Assembly: GCA_949295915.1 (NCBI GenBank) | Contig: CASFNB010000015.1 | Coordinates: 1-33,884, forward strand | Length of the DNA: 33,884 nt | DNA from: an uncultured Pseudomonadota bacterium | Lineage (GTDB): Bacteria; Pseudomonadota; Alphaproteobacteria; RF32; CAG-239 | Direction: 5' to 3' | Part shown: one piece after another, positions 1 to 7,739 of the stretch | Layout of the letters: each line of letters opens with the position of its first letter | Position numbering within the stretch: position 1 is the first letter of the stretch | The notes under the pieces: generated by a model | Told to the model about the DNA's origin: nothing | Seen by the model: only the letters and a program-made list of their open reading frames with translations | The model's database searches: none | Translations under genes and position numbers: made by a program

Positions 1-13
1 AAGGAGAAAGAAA

Positions 14-604
14 ATGAATATATTACATAAAAGAATTTTGGGAGCAAGCCTTACGCTCGCGGCTTTCTCCTTTATCACCGCAACGCAGGTAGCGGCTCAG
101 ACCTGCGTTACACCGCCTACTTGCGAAAGCTTGGGATATACATTTACCGAAGCAGAATGCGAGGGAAAAACCATTCTCAAATGCCCGTTTGATACCTCTC
201 AGGTTTATTGCCCCGGAAACAATGAAGAATCAACCATTACATCTTATGAAGTTGGGGATGATTATTTTGTTGACGGATATAACATAGGAAGGGTAATCGA
301 AATTAATGATAATAATATAACTGTTGCATCTCCCCTTAAAGTAAATTCTTTAGAAATTACTGATTATTGCGACAGTTTATCTCCGGGGACATGGATAGCT
401 CCGGATAAAAGCTCAGGACAAAAGATATTTAGAGTTTATAGCGGTTCTTATTCTCAAACTTGGTCGTATTTAAAACTTAACGGTAATGCTGAATCTTTAT
501 ACTATTGTTTATCCCCAAGCGGAACAACATGGCCTAAATCTTCGTGTTCATCACCAAGTTTTACACTTTACAGCTCCTGCATTACCTCCGTGCAGGCAAA
601 TTAA
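14..604 (+). CDS. secreted Cys-rich protein
   Basis: A 196-residue protein with an N-terminal signal peptide (basic MNILHKR, hydrophobic stretch, likely cleavage after AVAA-type residues near position 28), so it is probably exported. The mature N-terminus is rich in Cys, with the pattern C-x5-C-...-C-...-CPFD-...-C at about residues 31-67. The rest is Ser/Tyr/Thr-rich with paired cysteines near the C-terminus, where a GTWIAPDKSSG stretch loosely recalls lectin-like or DUF1566-like surface domains. An AAGGAG ribosome site sits at 1-6, so the gene is complete. It has the same general build as the Cys-rich protein at 32949-33806. No known family is recognised with certainty; a cell-surface or extracellular role is inference. 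Confidence 0.75.
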   Translation: MNILHKRILGASLTLAAFSFITATQVAAQTCVTPPTCESLGYTFTEAECEGKTILKCPFDTSQVYCPGNNEESTITSYEVGDDYFVDGYNIGRVIEINDNNITVASPLKVNSLEITDYCDSLSPGTWIAPDKSSGQKIFRVYSGSYSQTWSYLKLNGNAESLYYCLSPSGTTWPKSSCSSPSFTLYSSCITSVQAN

Positions 605-650
605 AAAAAGAAACTCTATCGGCTTTATTTGCCGATAGAGTTTCTTTTTT
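605..650. terminator. strong intrinsic terminator after the first Cys-rich gene
   Basis: A perfect 19-bp inverted repeat (605-623 and 631-649) with a 7-base loop. It has an A-run on the left and a T-run on the right, so it can end transcription in both directions. It starts directly at the stop codon of the upstream gene. Confidence 0.92.
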
Positions 651-800
651 TACATTATTCTCGATACTTATTTCGTAATTCACTCCGCCATTTTCTGATG
701 ACAACGCTTATTTCCAATCGGATACGTTTTTTATTTTTCAGAACGGAACAATAAGCCCAGATAAATTGCCAAAGCCCATTAAAGCAAAACATATTAATCT

Positions 801-1529
801 TTAACGGATATTTTTAGCCAAACGCAAAGCCGCTCCTGCCACCTCTCTCGTAATATCAAAATCAAGAGGTTTTTGCAATTCACCGGAATAGCGCTTGGTT
901 CGGTCATAAATAGAGGCTATTTCAGAAAACAACATTACTCCTTTGCACAAGCCTTTACAGTTATATATCTGCATCATGTCTTCAACCGCTTCCTCAGGAA
1001 CATAATAAAATGTTGAAGAAACAACTTTGGCAAGAGAAAACTGATTAACTTGATAGGGATATTGATGATCCAGATATTCAAATGTTTGCTTCAAGCGCAA
1101 AGATAAACGCTTTGTAACACACATAATCATTGTCCAACCTTTGTTAGCTACCTCATTATAAATATCAAGACAATTGAGCCCTGTATTAGTTCCTTTGTCT
1201 AAGACTTTTATATGAGAAGACAAAACGCCCAATGTTTTGCACACATGAGCAAGCTTTTGTCCTTCCGATTCGCCTTTGTCGTTGGTATATTTTGATAAAG
1301 GGCCGACGCCACCAACGCACAATATAGTTGGATAGTATCCATAAGTTTGATGAATCTGATAATACATATCCGTTGCATAAAATGCCGATGCAATATCATC
1401 ATCAATACAAACTAAATACTCTGCATTTACAACTTTTCCACTTTTATCAAAGCAATTAGTCTTAACACTCAGCTGATCCAAAACAATTTCTGCATCAACA
1501 TAATCTCTCTCCGTAAAAAATTTTTCCAT
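801..1529 (-). CDS. DUF218 / YdcF-like protein
   Basis: A 242-residue protein without a signal peptide or clear membrane segment. The middle shows the DUF218 (YdcF/SanA/ElyC-type) layout: a beta strand TILCVGG, then SEGQKLAHVCKTLGV, then a GTNTGLNCLDIYNEV stretch that corresponds to the family's T-x-x-N region, then a strand MIMCVTKRLSLRLKQTF that matches the usual V-T-s-x-x-H-x-x-R-a element. Some DUF218 proteins act in envelope or glycan metabolism, but the reaction is generally unknown and here the protein looks cytoplasmic. The start has no clear Shine-Dalgarno; it has the leader ATTTTAAGCATATGGAAAA, nearly identical to that of the gene at 6986-7603. A promoter candidate lies at 1582-1609. 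Confidence 0.65.
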   Translation of the reverse strand: MEKFFTERDYVDAEIVLDQLSVKTNCFDKSGKVVNAEYLVCIDDDIASAFYATDMYYQIHQTYGYYPTILCVGGVGPLSKYTNDKGESEGQKLAHVCKTLGVLSSHIKVLDKGTNTGLNCLDIYNEVANKGWTMIMCVTKRLSLRLKQTFEYLDHQYPYQVNQFSLAKVVSSTFYYVPEEAVEDMMQIYNCKGLCKGVMLFSEIASIYDRTKRYSGELQKPLDFDITREVAGAALRLAKNIR

Positions 1530-1581
1530 ATGCTTAAAATTAAAAATAAAAAAACTAATAATAAGAAATTATGTTTTATAA

Positions 1582-1609
1582 CATATATTGTTTTAGACAA
1601 AAAAGTCAA
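1582..1609 (-). promoter_or_regulatory. sigma70-type promoter candidate for the DUF218 gene
   Basis: On the minus strand TTGACT (1604-1609), a 16-base spacer, then TATATG (1582-1587), upstream of the start at 1529. The spacer length matches several other promoters in the window. Confidence 0.4.
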
Positions 1610-1613
1610 TATG

Positions 1614-1645
1614 AAAAAAGCGCCCCATGTATGTGTGGAGCGCTT
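1614..1645 (-). terminator. intrinsic terminator after the MIF-like gene
   Basis: On the minus strand, AAGCGCTCC pairs with GGGGCGCTT (one G-U pair) around a short loop and is followed by a run of T. It lies between the stop of the tautomerase gene and the promoter of the DUF218 gene. Confidence 0.85.
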
Positions 1646-1670
1646 CAAAAATTTAAGTTTTAAAATGAAT

Positions 1671-2009
1671 TTATCCAAGTAAGTTTCCACCGATAGATAA
1701 ATCTTTTGCCGGCATATCAATAAAATGAATATTGATAAAATCGACTTCGGCATCAAGTTCTCTAGCCAAAAAATTCGTCAGCTTTTGAGCCAAAGATTTT
1801 TCATCGGCAAACCCGATAGATTTCATCTCAACCAAAGCACTTTTAATTTCTTTATCTCCGCCAAAAATCATCTGCGGCTGATAATCAAAAGTTACAATCA
1901 CATAAGAAATCGGCTTATGCAATTCGGCAGCTACAAATTGAGCGGCATCTTGCAAAAATATTTCTGTATTTTGCGGTTTGCAATTACTGTGTATGGTTAA
2001 AAAAGGCAT
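1671..2009 (-). CDS. MIF-family tautomerase-like protein
   Basis: A 112-residue protein that matches the length and layout of macrophage migration inhibitory factor proteins. It begins Met-Pro, so processing would expose the catalytic Pro1. It has the strand MPFLTIHSN, a helix, the strand YVIVTF, a FGGD turn (MIF proteins have FGGS/D here), SALVEMKSIG (compare the LHSIG region) and a C-terminal VDFINIHFIDM segment matching VYINYYDM. Known members tautomerise keto-enol substrates such as phenylpyruvate; the physiological substrate in bacteria is unclear. The MIF CXXC redox motif is absent. A strong AGGAGG site precedes the ATG. No signal peptide is visible. It is transcribed alone, bounded by terminators on both sides. 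Confidence 0.85.
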   Translation of the reverse strand: MPFLTIHSNCKPQNTEIFLQDAAQFVAAELHKPISYVIVTFDYQPQMIFGGDKEIKSALVEMKSIGFADEKSLAQKLTNFLARELDAEVDFINIHFIDMPAKDLSIGGNLLG

Positions 2010-2068
2010 TTTTTCCTCCTAAAAAAACAATATTTCAAGCATAAACAAATCCGGCAAATTATCAAGCT

Positions 2069-2106
2069 AAAAAAAAGAGGCGTGATAAAAAAGTATCACA
2101 CCTCTG
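2069..2106 (-). terminator. intrinsic terminator after gene 2122-2739
   Basis: A 12-bp stem with one wobble pair (AGAGGTGTGATA with TATCACGCCTCT on the minus strand) followed by eight T residues. Confidence 0.9.
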
Positions 2107-2121
2107 AAAAATAACTAAAAA

Positions 2122-2739
2122 CTATTTCTTCGGCTTAATTTTAATCGAGCCCTTTTCTTGAACCAAGACAACGTCATTAACTATTTGCTTTCCGTTCAAA
2201 TTCAAACGCGTAATCACATCTTCAGCATCAACCCAAGTTCCTTCTTCGATGTTAAAAGCCTTGATGAAGCCACTTTTCTCGGAATAAAAAGCCCAAGCGA
2301 AAAACATTTCTTCACCTGCACCGATATACTCAAACTTACCGTTTATATTTCCTAAACTAGCAGGAAATCTTGCCGACTCTTGCACCTTTGTTACATCTAA
2401 ATGCCAACAAGGCAAAACCAACATGTTGCCTTGAGCGTCAGAAGAAAGCATATACATATTGCAATCTCTTGCAATAAAGTTATCAACCTCATCAATATCG
2501 CAGCAATTTGCTTCCACTTCTTCCGGCAAGCCATCAATTCGGCATGCAAAATAATGCTTTTTACCTTGCTTTACAAAATCTCCTAACCAAAGGTAATACG
2601 CCTCATCTTTTGCAAAAGAGGCTATGTCTTTGTTAAATACCGTGCATCCGAATTGGAAAGCAATTGTTTCAACATCTTCAGCATTTAGCTCAAATTTTTT
2701 AGCCAAAGCTTCTTTTAAATTTTTTTCAGATAAAATCAT
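2122..2739 (-). CDS. unrecognised cytoplasmic protein, 205 aa
   Basis: No family is recognised. The protein is soluble and acidic, with no signal peptide or membrane helix. It has a helical start (residues 1-22), a mixed alpha/beta middle with aromatic residues (YYLWLGDF, EMFFAWAFY) and a Lys-rich tail ending KIKPKK. It contains five cysteines, including the pair in EANCCDID. The start is preceded by an AT-rich leader with no clear Shine-Dalgarno site, but a promoter lies at 2783-2811 and a strong terminator follows, so it is a single-gene unit. It sits in a block of single-gene minus-strand units, which suggests accessory genes; a function cannot be proposed from the sequence. Confidence 0.75.
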   Translation of the reverse strand: MILSEKNLKEALAKKFELNAEDVETIAFQFGCTVFNKDIASFAKDEAYYLWLGDFVKQGKKHYFACRIDGLPEEVEANCCDIDEVDNFIARDCNMYMLSSDAQGNMLVLPCWHLDVTKVQESARFPASLGNINGKFEYIGAGEEMFFAWAFYSEKSGFIKAFNIEEGTWVDAEDVITRLNLNGKQIVNDVVLVQEKGSIKIKPKK

Positions 2740-2782
2740 AATAAGAAATATTTTAAATTAATTATAAAGTTAACTAAGAGAA

Positions 2783-2811
2783 TATATAATCCGATAGACC
2801 CAAAAATGCAA
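2783..2811 (-). promoter_or_regulatory. promoter candidate for gene 2122-2739
   Basis: On the minus strand TTGCAT (2806-2811), a 17-base spacer, then TATATA (2783-2788). It lies just downstream of the terminator of the preceding gene, leaving a leader of about 35-40 bases. Confidence 0.45.
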
Positions 2812-2812
2812 T

Positions 2813-2847
2813 AAAAAAACAGCCGGAAAAAAATTATTCCGACTGCT
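2813..2847 (-). terminator. intrinsic terminator after gene 2858-3574
   Basis: CAGTCGGAA pairs with TTCCGGCTG (one G-U) on the minus strand, followed by a run of T residues. Confidence 0.88.
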
Positions 2848-2857
2848 TGAAAAAATT

Positions 2858-3574
2858 TTACTTACCCAAACGATAAATAAAACCATACTTATCGGCTTTG
2901 ACCGAATTTTGACCGATATGCACCATCGCTTGTCCCGAAGAAATCGGTGCCATGGAGGCATCTTCATCCGAAAGTTTCCAAGATATAAAATCTTGCTTTA
3001 AAACATCAAAAAACAAATCCGTATATTGTTTTTTACCAAGTTTGCGACGAATAAGCCAAACAATATGTCTTTCTTTAGAGTTACAGATAAAACGCCCGCG
3101 AATGGTATAATCAAGCAAAGTTCCACCCAGCTTTTTGACCGTAAAATCCAAAACTTTTGCCTTATTCAATGACCAAGGTTCAATCAAGCTCTGCATACCA
3201 TCGTTCACATCAACAAAGAGCTGAAACCTTTTTTCTTCCGGCTCGGTAAAAGATATTGATGAAATACAGACAACCGATTCATTAGCATAAGGGAATACCT
3301 CCAGCGGAACCATAAAATAGGTTCTTTCGATAGGTTCTTTTTCAAAAATCTGCGGCATAGCCGTAAACCAGCGCGTAATTCCCAAAAGAGTATCCGAATA
3401 TTCGACAATCCATAAATTATATTCTTTACCATTCTGATAAAACAAGCGTCCGTGTTCCTCATAATCTTGATAACAGCGAACTGTTTTGAAGCGCAGTCGC
3501 TTAATTTTACCCAAATGCGAATTACGACTGACTTGCTCCAGAATCTCTTTCTCGGAAAAATTTACATAATACAT
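2858..3574 (-). CDS. unrecognised protein, 238 aa
   Basis: No family is recognised. The protein is soluble, alternates strands and short helices, and is rich in aromatic and basic residues (KIKRLRFKTVRCYQDYEEH near the N-terminus, IVWLIRRKLGKKQYTDLFF near residue 175). There is no signal peptide or membrane segment. It lies downstream of a transcribed-looking region (3615-3851) with its own promoter and terminator, so its expression may be controlled by that leader. A weak TATAAC -10 just before the gene could also serve. No ribosome site is obvious; the start codon follows TTGGCTT. Its only close neighbours are other single-gene units, which gives no functional clue. Confidence 0.75.
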   Translation of the reverse strand: MYYVNFSEKEILEQVSRNSHLGKIKRLRFKTVRCYQDYEEHGRLFYQNGKEYNLWIVEYSDTLLGITRWFTAMPQIFEKEPIERTYFMVPLEVFPYANESVVCISSISFTEPEEKRFQLFVDVNDGMQSLIEPWSLNKAKVLDFTVKKLGGTLLDYTIRGRFICNSKERHIVWLIRRKLGKKQYTDLFFDVLKQDFISWKLSDEDASMAPISSGQAMVHIGQNSVKADKYGFIYRLGK

Positions 3575-3614
3575 AAGCCAATATTTTTAGGTTATACATA
3601 AAATAATTTCAGAT

Positions 3615-3665
3615 AAAAACGGGAGATGAAAATTCCAAGTAATAAACAAAGAAAATCATCTCCCG
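3615..3665 (-). terminator. terminator-like hairpin ending the RNA candidate
   Basis: A perfect 10-bp inverted repeat, CGGGAGATGA (3620-3629) and TCATCTCCCG (3656-3665), with a 26-base loop, followed on the minus strand by TTTTTATC. The loop is longer than usual for an intrinsic terminator. Confidence 0.55.
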
Positions 3666-3817
3666 AAAATTTGACATTTGCCATAAAGGTTTCGGTTAAG
3701 TAACATGCTAATATTATGGGTATACATCTATTGTGGCAACCCCGAAAAGCACAGATTCACATCTCTCTCAAATGCAAATTTTATATATTAAATAAGTTAC
3801 GAATAATAAATTAAACT
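3615..3817 (-). ncRNA. candidate structured small RNA or mRNA leader
   Basis: A region with no convincing ORF, bounded on the minus strand by a promoter (3824-3851) and by a 10-bp hairpin followed by TTTTT (3615-3665). Inside, TTTCGG (3742-3747) can pair with CCGAAA (3690-3695) and TTGCCA (3734-3739) with TGGCAA (3678-3683). These pairs interleave, which is the arrangement of an H-type pseudoknot. A GAGATG element near 3760 could also pair with CATCTC of the terminator's 3' arm, giving an alternative fold. It could be an independent sRNA of about 200 nt or a regulatory leader of the gene at 2858-3574. No known RNA family is recognised. Confidence 0.4.
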
Positions 3818-3823
3818 AAACGC

Positions 3824-3851
3824 ATCATACATAACTTTTCCCAAATTGCAA
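3824..3851 (-). promoter_or_regulatory. promoter candidate for the RNA/leader
   Basis: On the minus strand TTGCAA (3846-3851), a 16-base spacer and TATGAT (3824-3829), placed directly after the gyrA terminator. The predicted start is near 3817. Confidence 0.5.
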
Positions 3852-3889
3852 CAAAAAAGACTCTCAAACATACAGCTTGAGAGTCTTTC
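3852..3889 (-). terminator. gyrA intrinsic terminator
   Basis: AAAGACTCTCAA pairs with TTGAGAGTCTTT around a 9-base loop, followed by six T residues on the minus strand, 19 bases after the gyrA stop. Confidence 0.93.
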
Positions 3890-3907
3890 TTTGTTTATAA
3901 AATCGAG

Positions 3908-6751
3908 CTATTCGTCATCCGAATTGGCTTCAACTTCGGGTTCGTTGACACCATTGTCTTCTTCCGTATCGGCAACGCTTTCGCCCAAGACTTCACTTCC
4001 GGTTTCTTCCTCTAATTCTTCTTCATCTTCGGCATCGGCATCAAGCCAAGTGACGGAAACAACTTTTTCATCTTCGGCAGTTCTGAAGAGAATAACGCCT
4101 TGAGTTTTGCGTCCGGCAATACGAATGTCGGAAACCGGCATACGAATGAGCTTGCCGCCGTCGGTTACCATCATAATTTGGTTATCATCTTCAATCGGGA
4201 ATGAGCTGACAATTTCTTTGTTTCGCGCAGACATTTCCATATTGGCAATACCCTGCCCGCCGCGACCGGTAACACGATATTCATAAGATGACGAACGCTT
4301 ACCATAACCGGTAGAAGTAACCGAAAGGATGAACTGTTCATTTTCTTTCATCTTCAGATATTTATCTTCGGACAATACAGCCAAATTGATACCGGTATCA
4401 GCCAAAGCAATTTCTTCTTCGCTGACGTTTCTTTCTGCCATCAAGCGTTTAACTGCGGAACGAACACGAGAATACTCATCACGTTCTTCGGTCGAGGCTT
4501 CGCTATGGTTCAAAATAGACATGGAGATAACTTCATCGCCGTCGGCTAATTTGATACCGCGAACACCGGTAGAATTACGACCGACAAAGACACGAACTTC
4601 GGTCACGGGGAAGCGGATGCACTTACCGCTACGAGCTGCCAACATAATATCATTATCTTCTTGACAGATACGAACGTTAATCAGTTTATCGCCTTCATCA
4701 AGTTTCATCGCAATCTTACCGTTTGATTGAACATTGACAAAGTCCATCAACGAGTTACGACGAACATTACCTTGCGATGTGGCAAACATAATAGACATAT
4801 TCTCGCATTCTGCCTCATTCTCCGGCAATTTCATAATTGTGGTGATGGTTTCACCGGCATCAAGCGGCAAGAGGTTAATGAAAGGCTTACCTTTAGAAGT
4901 CGGAGACCCCAAAGGCAGTTTATAAACCTTCATCTTATATACCAAACCTTTAGAAGAGAAGAAAAGTACCGGTGTATGTGTTGAAGCCACAAACAGACGA
5001 GAAACAAAGTCTTCTTCTTTGGTCGCCATACCGGACTTTCCTTTACCGCCGCGTTTTTGTGCTTTATAAGCATTCAAAGGAACGCGCTTAATGTAACCGG
5101 CATCGGTAACCGTAACCACCATTTCTTCACGTTGAATAAGAGATTCAATATCGGTATCATATTCAATATCTTCAATTTTAGAGCGGCGCGGTGTTGCATA
5201 TTCATCTTTAATGGCAACAAACTCATCACGCATAATTCCGTAGAGTTTTTCTCTTGATGCCAAAATTGAGAGATATTCTTTAATATCTTCACCGATACCG
5301 GTCAATTCTTCATGAATCTTGTCTCTTTCCAAACCGGTCAAGCGTTGCAATTTCAAATCAAGAATAGCTTTGGCTTGCGCTTCGGAAAGCAGGTAAGTAC
5401 CGTTTTCAACCTTTCTGTCCGGCTCATCAATGAGTTTAACCAAAGGTTCTACATCGCCGGCGGGCCAAGCTTTGGCAAGTAAAGCATCTTTAGCTTCTTG
5501 CGGATTGGAAGATGTGCGGATGAGATCAATCACCGGATCAATATTTTCAACGGCGATCGCCAAGCCGACCAAGACGTGCGCTCTGTCACGAGCTTTATTG
5601 AGTAAGAAAATGGTACGCCGACGAATAACCTCTTCACGGAAAGAAACAAAGGCAGAAATAATGTCTTTGAGGTTCATCATCATCGGACGACCGCCGTTAA
5701 TGGCGAGCATATTCATACCAAAGCTGGTTTGCAGTTGCGTAAATTTGTAAAGCTGATTCAAAACCACATCGGCTTGGAAATCTTTTTTGATTTCGATAAC
5801 CACGCGCACACCATGACGATCAGATTCGTCTCTGATATCGGAGATACCGTCAATTTTCTTTTCTTTCACGAGCTCGGCAATTTTGGTAACCAACATAGAT
5901 TTATTAATTTGATAGGGTATTTCATGAACGATAATGGCTTCCTTATCTTTTCTCAGCTCTTCAATAGTGCATTTAGCACGCATCACAACCGAGCCACGCC
6001 CTGTAAGATAAGCCGATTTGGCACCGCTGTATCCCAAGATAAGACCTCCGGTTGGGAAATCCGGTCCGGGGACGATGCGAATTAAATCATCAATTGAGAT
6101 AAGCGGATCATCAATATAAGCGCAGCAAGCATCCAACACCTCACCCAAGTTATGCGGCGGAATATTGGTTGCCATACCAACGGCAATACCGTTTGCACCG
6201 TTAACAAGCAAGTTTGGATAAGCGGCAGGAAGGACTGTCGGTTCTTGCAAACTTTCATCATAGTTCGGCATAAAATCAACGGTATCTTTTTCAATATCAT
6301 CAATAAGGGCGTGAGCAACTTTTGCCAAACGTGCTTCGGTATAACGCATGGCGGCGGCGCTGTCTCCGTCCATGGAACCGAAGTTGCCTTGTCCGTCAAT
6401 CAAAGGAACGCGCATGGAGAAAGGTTGTGCCATACGAACCATGGCTTCATAAACCGAGCTATCACCGTGCGGGTGATATTTACCCAAAACATCTCCGACG
6501 ATACGAGCCGATTTTCTGAACGGGCGGTTATAATCATAACCATTTTCGTAGGCAGAATAAATAATACGACGATGCACCGGCTTCAAACCATCACGCACAT
6601 CAGGCAAAGCACGGGAAACGATAACGCTCATGGCATAGTCAAGATAAGAGCGTCTCATTTCATCACAAATACCGATAGGAGAAATGTCCTGACCGCTGTT
6701 CGGATTTACAGCTTCGGCAACAGTGTCCAAATTTTCGTTTTCTTCACTCAC
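3908..6751 (-). CDS. gyrA: DNA gyrase subunit A
   Basis: The breakage-reunion subunit of DNA gyrase, which with GyrB introduces negative supercoils in an ATP-dependent reaction. The 947-residue product has an N-terminal extension of about 25 residues, then the winged-helix cleavage domain with the active-site Tyr137 in RYTEAR, the coiled-coil region, and the C-terminal beta-pinwheel with the GyrA box KRGGKG near residue 580. The tail is very acidic. In the quinolone region [12 protein letters not shown], the residue matching E. coli Ser83 is Ser98 and that matching Asp87 is Glu102, which are both wild-type-like states. The start is GTG with AAGGA upstream. The gene is transcribed towards the RNA candidate and has its own terminator. 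In many alphaproteobacteria it lies next to ssb; here two genes separate them. Confidence 0.98.
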   Translation of the reverse strand: MSEENENLDTVAEAVNPNSGQDISPIGICDEMRRSYLDYAMSVIVSRALPDVRDGLKPVHRRIIYSAYENGYDYNRPFRKSARIVGDVLGKYHPHGDSSVYEAMVRMAQPFSMRVPLIDGQGNFGSMDGDSAAAMRYTEARLAKVAHALIDDIEKDTVDFMPNYDESLQEPTVLPAAYPNLLVNGANGIAVGMATNIPPHNLGEVLDACCAYIDDPLISIDDLIRIVPGPDFPTGGLILGYSGAKSAYLTGRGSVVMRAKCTIEELRKDKEAIIVHEIPYQINKSMLVTKIAELVKEKKIDGISDIRDESDRHGVRVVIEIKKDFQADVVLNQLYKFTQLQTSFGMNMLAINGGRPMMMNLKDIISAFVSFREEVIRRRTIFLLNKARDRAHVLVGLAIAVENIDPVIDLIRTSSNPQEAKDALLAKAWPAGDVEPLVKLIDEPDRKVENGTYLLSEAQAKAILDLKLQRLTGLERDKIHEELTGIGEDIKEYLSILASREKLYGIMRDEFVAIKDEYATPRRSKIEDIEYDTDIESLIQREEMVVTVTDAGYIKRVPLNAYKAQKRGGKGKSGMATKEEDFVSRLFVASTHTPVLFFSSKGLVYKMKVYKLPLGSPTSKGKPFINLLPLDAGETITTIMKLPENEAECENMSIMFATSQGNVRRNSLMDFVNVQSNGKIAMKLDEGDKLINVRICQEDNDIMLAARSGKCIRFPVTEVRVFVGRNSTGVRGIKLADGDEVISMSILNHSEASTEERDEYSRVRSAVKRLMAERNVSEEEIALADTGINLAVLSEDKYLKMKENEQFILSVTSTGYGKRSSSYEYRVTGRGGQGIANMEMSARNKEIVSSFPIEDDNQIMMVTDGGKLIRMPVSDIRIAGRKTQGVILFRTAEDEKVVSVTWLDADAEDEEELEEETGSEVLGESVADTEEDNGVNEPEVEANSDDE

Positions 6752-6941
6752 TTTTTTATCCTTTTTTTTTAATTACAAACTGCGAAAAATATAGCAAAAA
6801 TATCTTTCTCTCTCCAGCAAATATTGGAACTTACGCACATAAAAAAGCACAAATTCCTCTCTACGGCCAAAAAAAGCGGCTTATTTTTGATTTTAATTAA
6901 AATTTGGATTTCAAAAGTTAACATAAAAACGCTGTAAGGAC

Positions 6942-6979
6942 AAAAAAACGCCTTTAGAAGCACTTATCTAAAGGCGTTT
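6942..6979 (-). terminator. terminator after the Trp-repeat gene
   Basis: AAACGCCTTTAGA pairs perfectly with TCTAAAGGCGTTT around an 8-base loop and is followed by a T-run on the minus strand. It lies just after the stop at 6986. Confidence 0.93.
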
Positions 6980-6985
6980 CAAACA

Positions 6986-7603
6986 TCATTTCATAAAACA
7001 TCGCATAAAGGCGTAACCAATCACAATTTGTTTGGGTACGTTTTCAAATTGTCCTGCACTCAAAAGCTCCAACCAACGAGAATTATCTCGCAATAAATTC
7101 CACTGATGATACTTTGCCAAGACATCCCATTGTTTACATTTTGCCAAAACATCCCATTGTTTATGCTCAGCTAAAATATTCCACTGGTGATGTTCAGCCA
7201 AAACATCCCATTGTTTATGCTCAGCTAAAATATTCCATTGATGATGCTCAGCCAAAACATCCCATTGCTCTTTCTCAGCCAAAAAGTTCCACTTTTGAGC
7301 ATCTGCCAAAACCTGCCAATTTGTTTTTTGTGCAAGAAACTCCCAATGATGAGCATAAGAAAGAATGGATATTGAGGCATCATAAAACTTTTCATATCCG
7401 AGCTCTGCTTGCTTTGCCAAGGGGGTTAACAAGCCGACACCTCGTGCATACTCCAACACTGCAGAAGAAAAAGCACCAAATTGAGCATAGAGGCGAAAAA
7501 TTTTGATGGCAACTGCTTTGTTGTCACTCCCTTTAACATACAATGTGTTAATGATTTCAATCAAAATGGCATCTGGAGCCATTTTACGTTCATACTTTTC
7601 CAT
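6986..7603 (-). CDS. protein with eleven 9-residue Trp repeats
   Basis: No family is recognised. The 205-residue product has a helical N-terminal part (residues 1-84), then a tandem array at residues 85-183, then a short tail. The array has Trp at residues 87, 96, 105 and so on to 177, exactly every 9 residues, with consensus x-Q-W-[DN]-[VI]-L-A-E-H; Leu is nearly always at W+3 and Ala at W+4. No signal peptide is present. The start at 7603 (MEKYERK) is chosen because a very good promoter (7639-7666) lies upstream of it, so the longer in-frame start at 7720 would be outside the transcript. The leader lacks a Shine-Dalgarno site and nearly matches that of the DUF218 gene. A regular solenoid or binding scaffold is plausible; function is unknown. 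Confidence 0.8.
   Translation of the reverse strand: MEKYERKMAPDAILIEIINTLYVKGSDNKAVAIKIFRLYAQFGAFSSAVLEYARGVGLLTPLAKQAELGYEKFYDASISILSYAHHWEFLAQKTNWQVLADAQKWNFLAEKEQWDVLAEHHQWNILAEHKQWDVLAEHHQWNILAEHKQWDVLAKCKQWDVLAKYHQWNLLRDNSRWLELLSAGQFENVPKQIVIGYAFMRCFMK
7055..7351 (-). repeat. 27/54-bp tandem repeat array inside the Trp-repeat gene
   Basis: The eleven 9-residue repeats are encoded by 27-bp units. Two 54-bp double units (7149-7202 and 7203-7256) differ at only three positions, which points to recent duplication of a two-repeat block; the outer units are more diverged. Confidence 0.9.
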
Positions 7604-7638
7604 AAGCTTAAAATAAAATAATAAACAGTAGATGGTGT

Positions 7639-7666
7639 ATAATAGGCAAAATCCGTGCTTTGTCAA
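7639..7666 (-). promoter_or_regulatory. promoter of the Trp-repeat gene
   Basis: On the minus strand a consensus TTGACA (7661-7666), a 16-base spacer and TATTAT (7639-7644). The predicted leader is about 28 bases to the start at 7603. Confidence 0.7.
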
Positions 7667-7739
7667 ATTAAAAATTATATAGAATTGCAATAAAAAATAT
7701 GCTATTATTTCGATATTCAATTATTAAAAGGCTATAAAT

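Noticed and set aside
3615..3817. tmRNA, 6S RNA or SRP RNA in the gap before gyrA
   Set aside because: None of the expected marks (tRNA-like end, long end-to-end stem, GGAA tetraloop domain) could be found, so no family name is given.
6152..6772. 206-codon frame on the plus strand opposite gyrA
   Set aside because: It lies wholly antisense to the highly conserved gyrA 5' region and resembles no protein.
7055..7351. Tandem repeat as a CRISPR-like array
   Set aside because: The units are directly adjacent without unique spacers and are in frame with a protein repeat.
7114..7506. Pro/His-rich 130-codon frame on the plus strand
   Set aside because: It is the mirror of the Trp-repeat array; its periodicity comes from the repeat DNA on the other strand.
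7604..7720. In-frame N-terminal extension of the Trp-repeat gene to 7720
   Set aside because: It runs through a consensus promoter (7639-7666), is low-complexity hydrophobic sequence, and the inner start at 7603 fits the predicted transcript.
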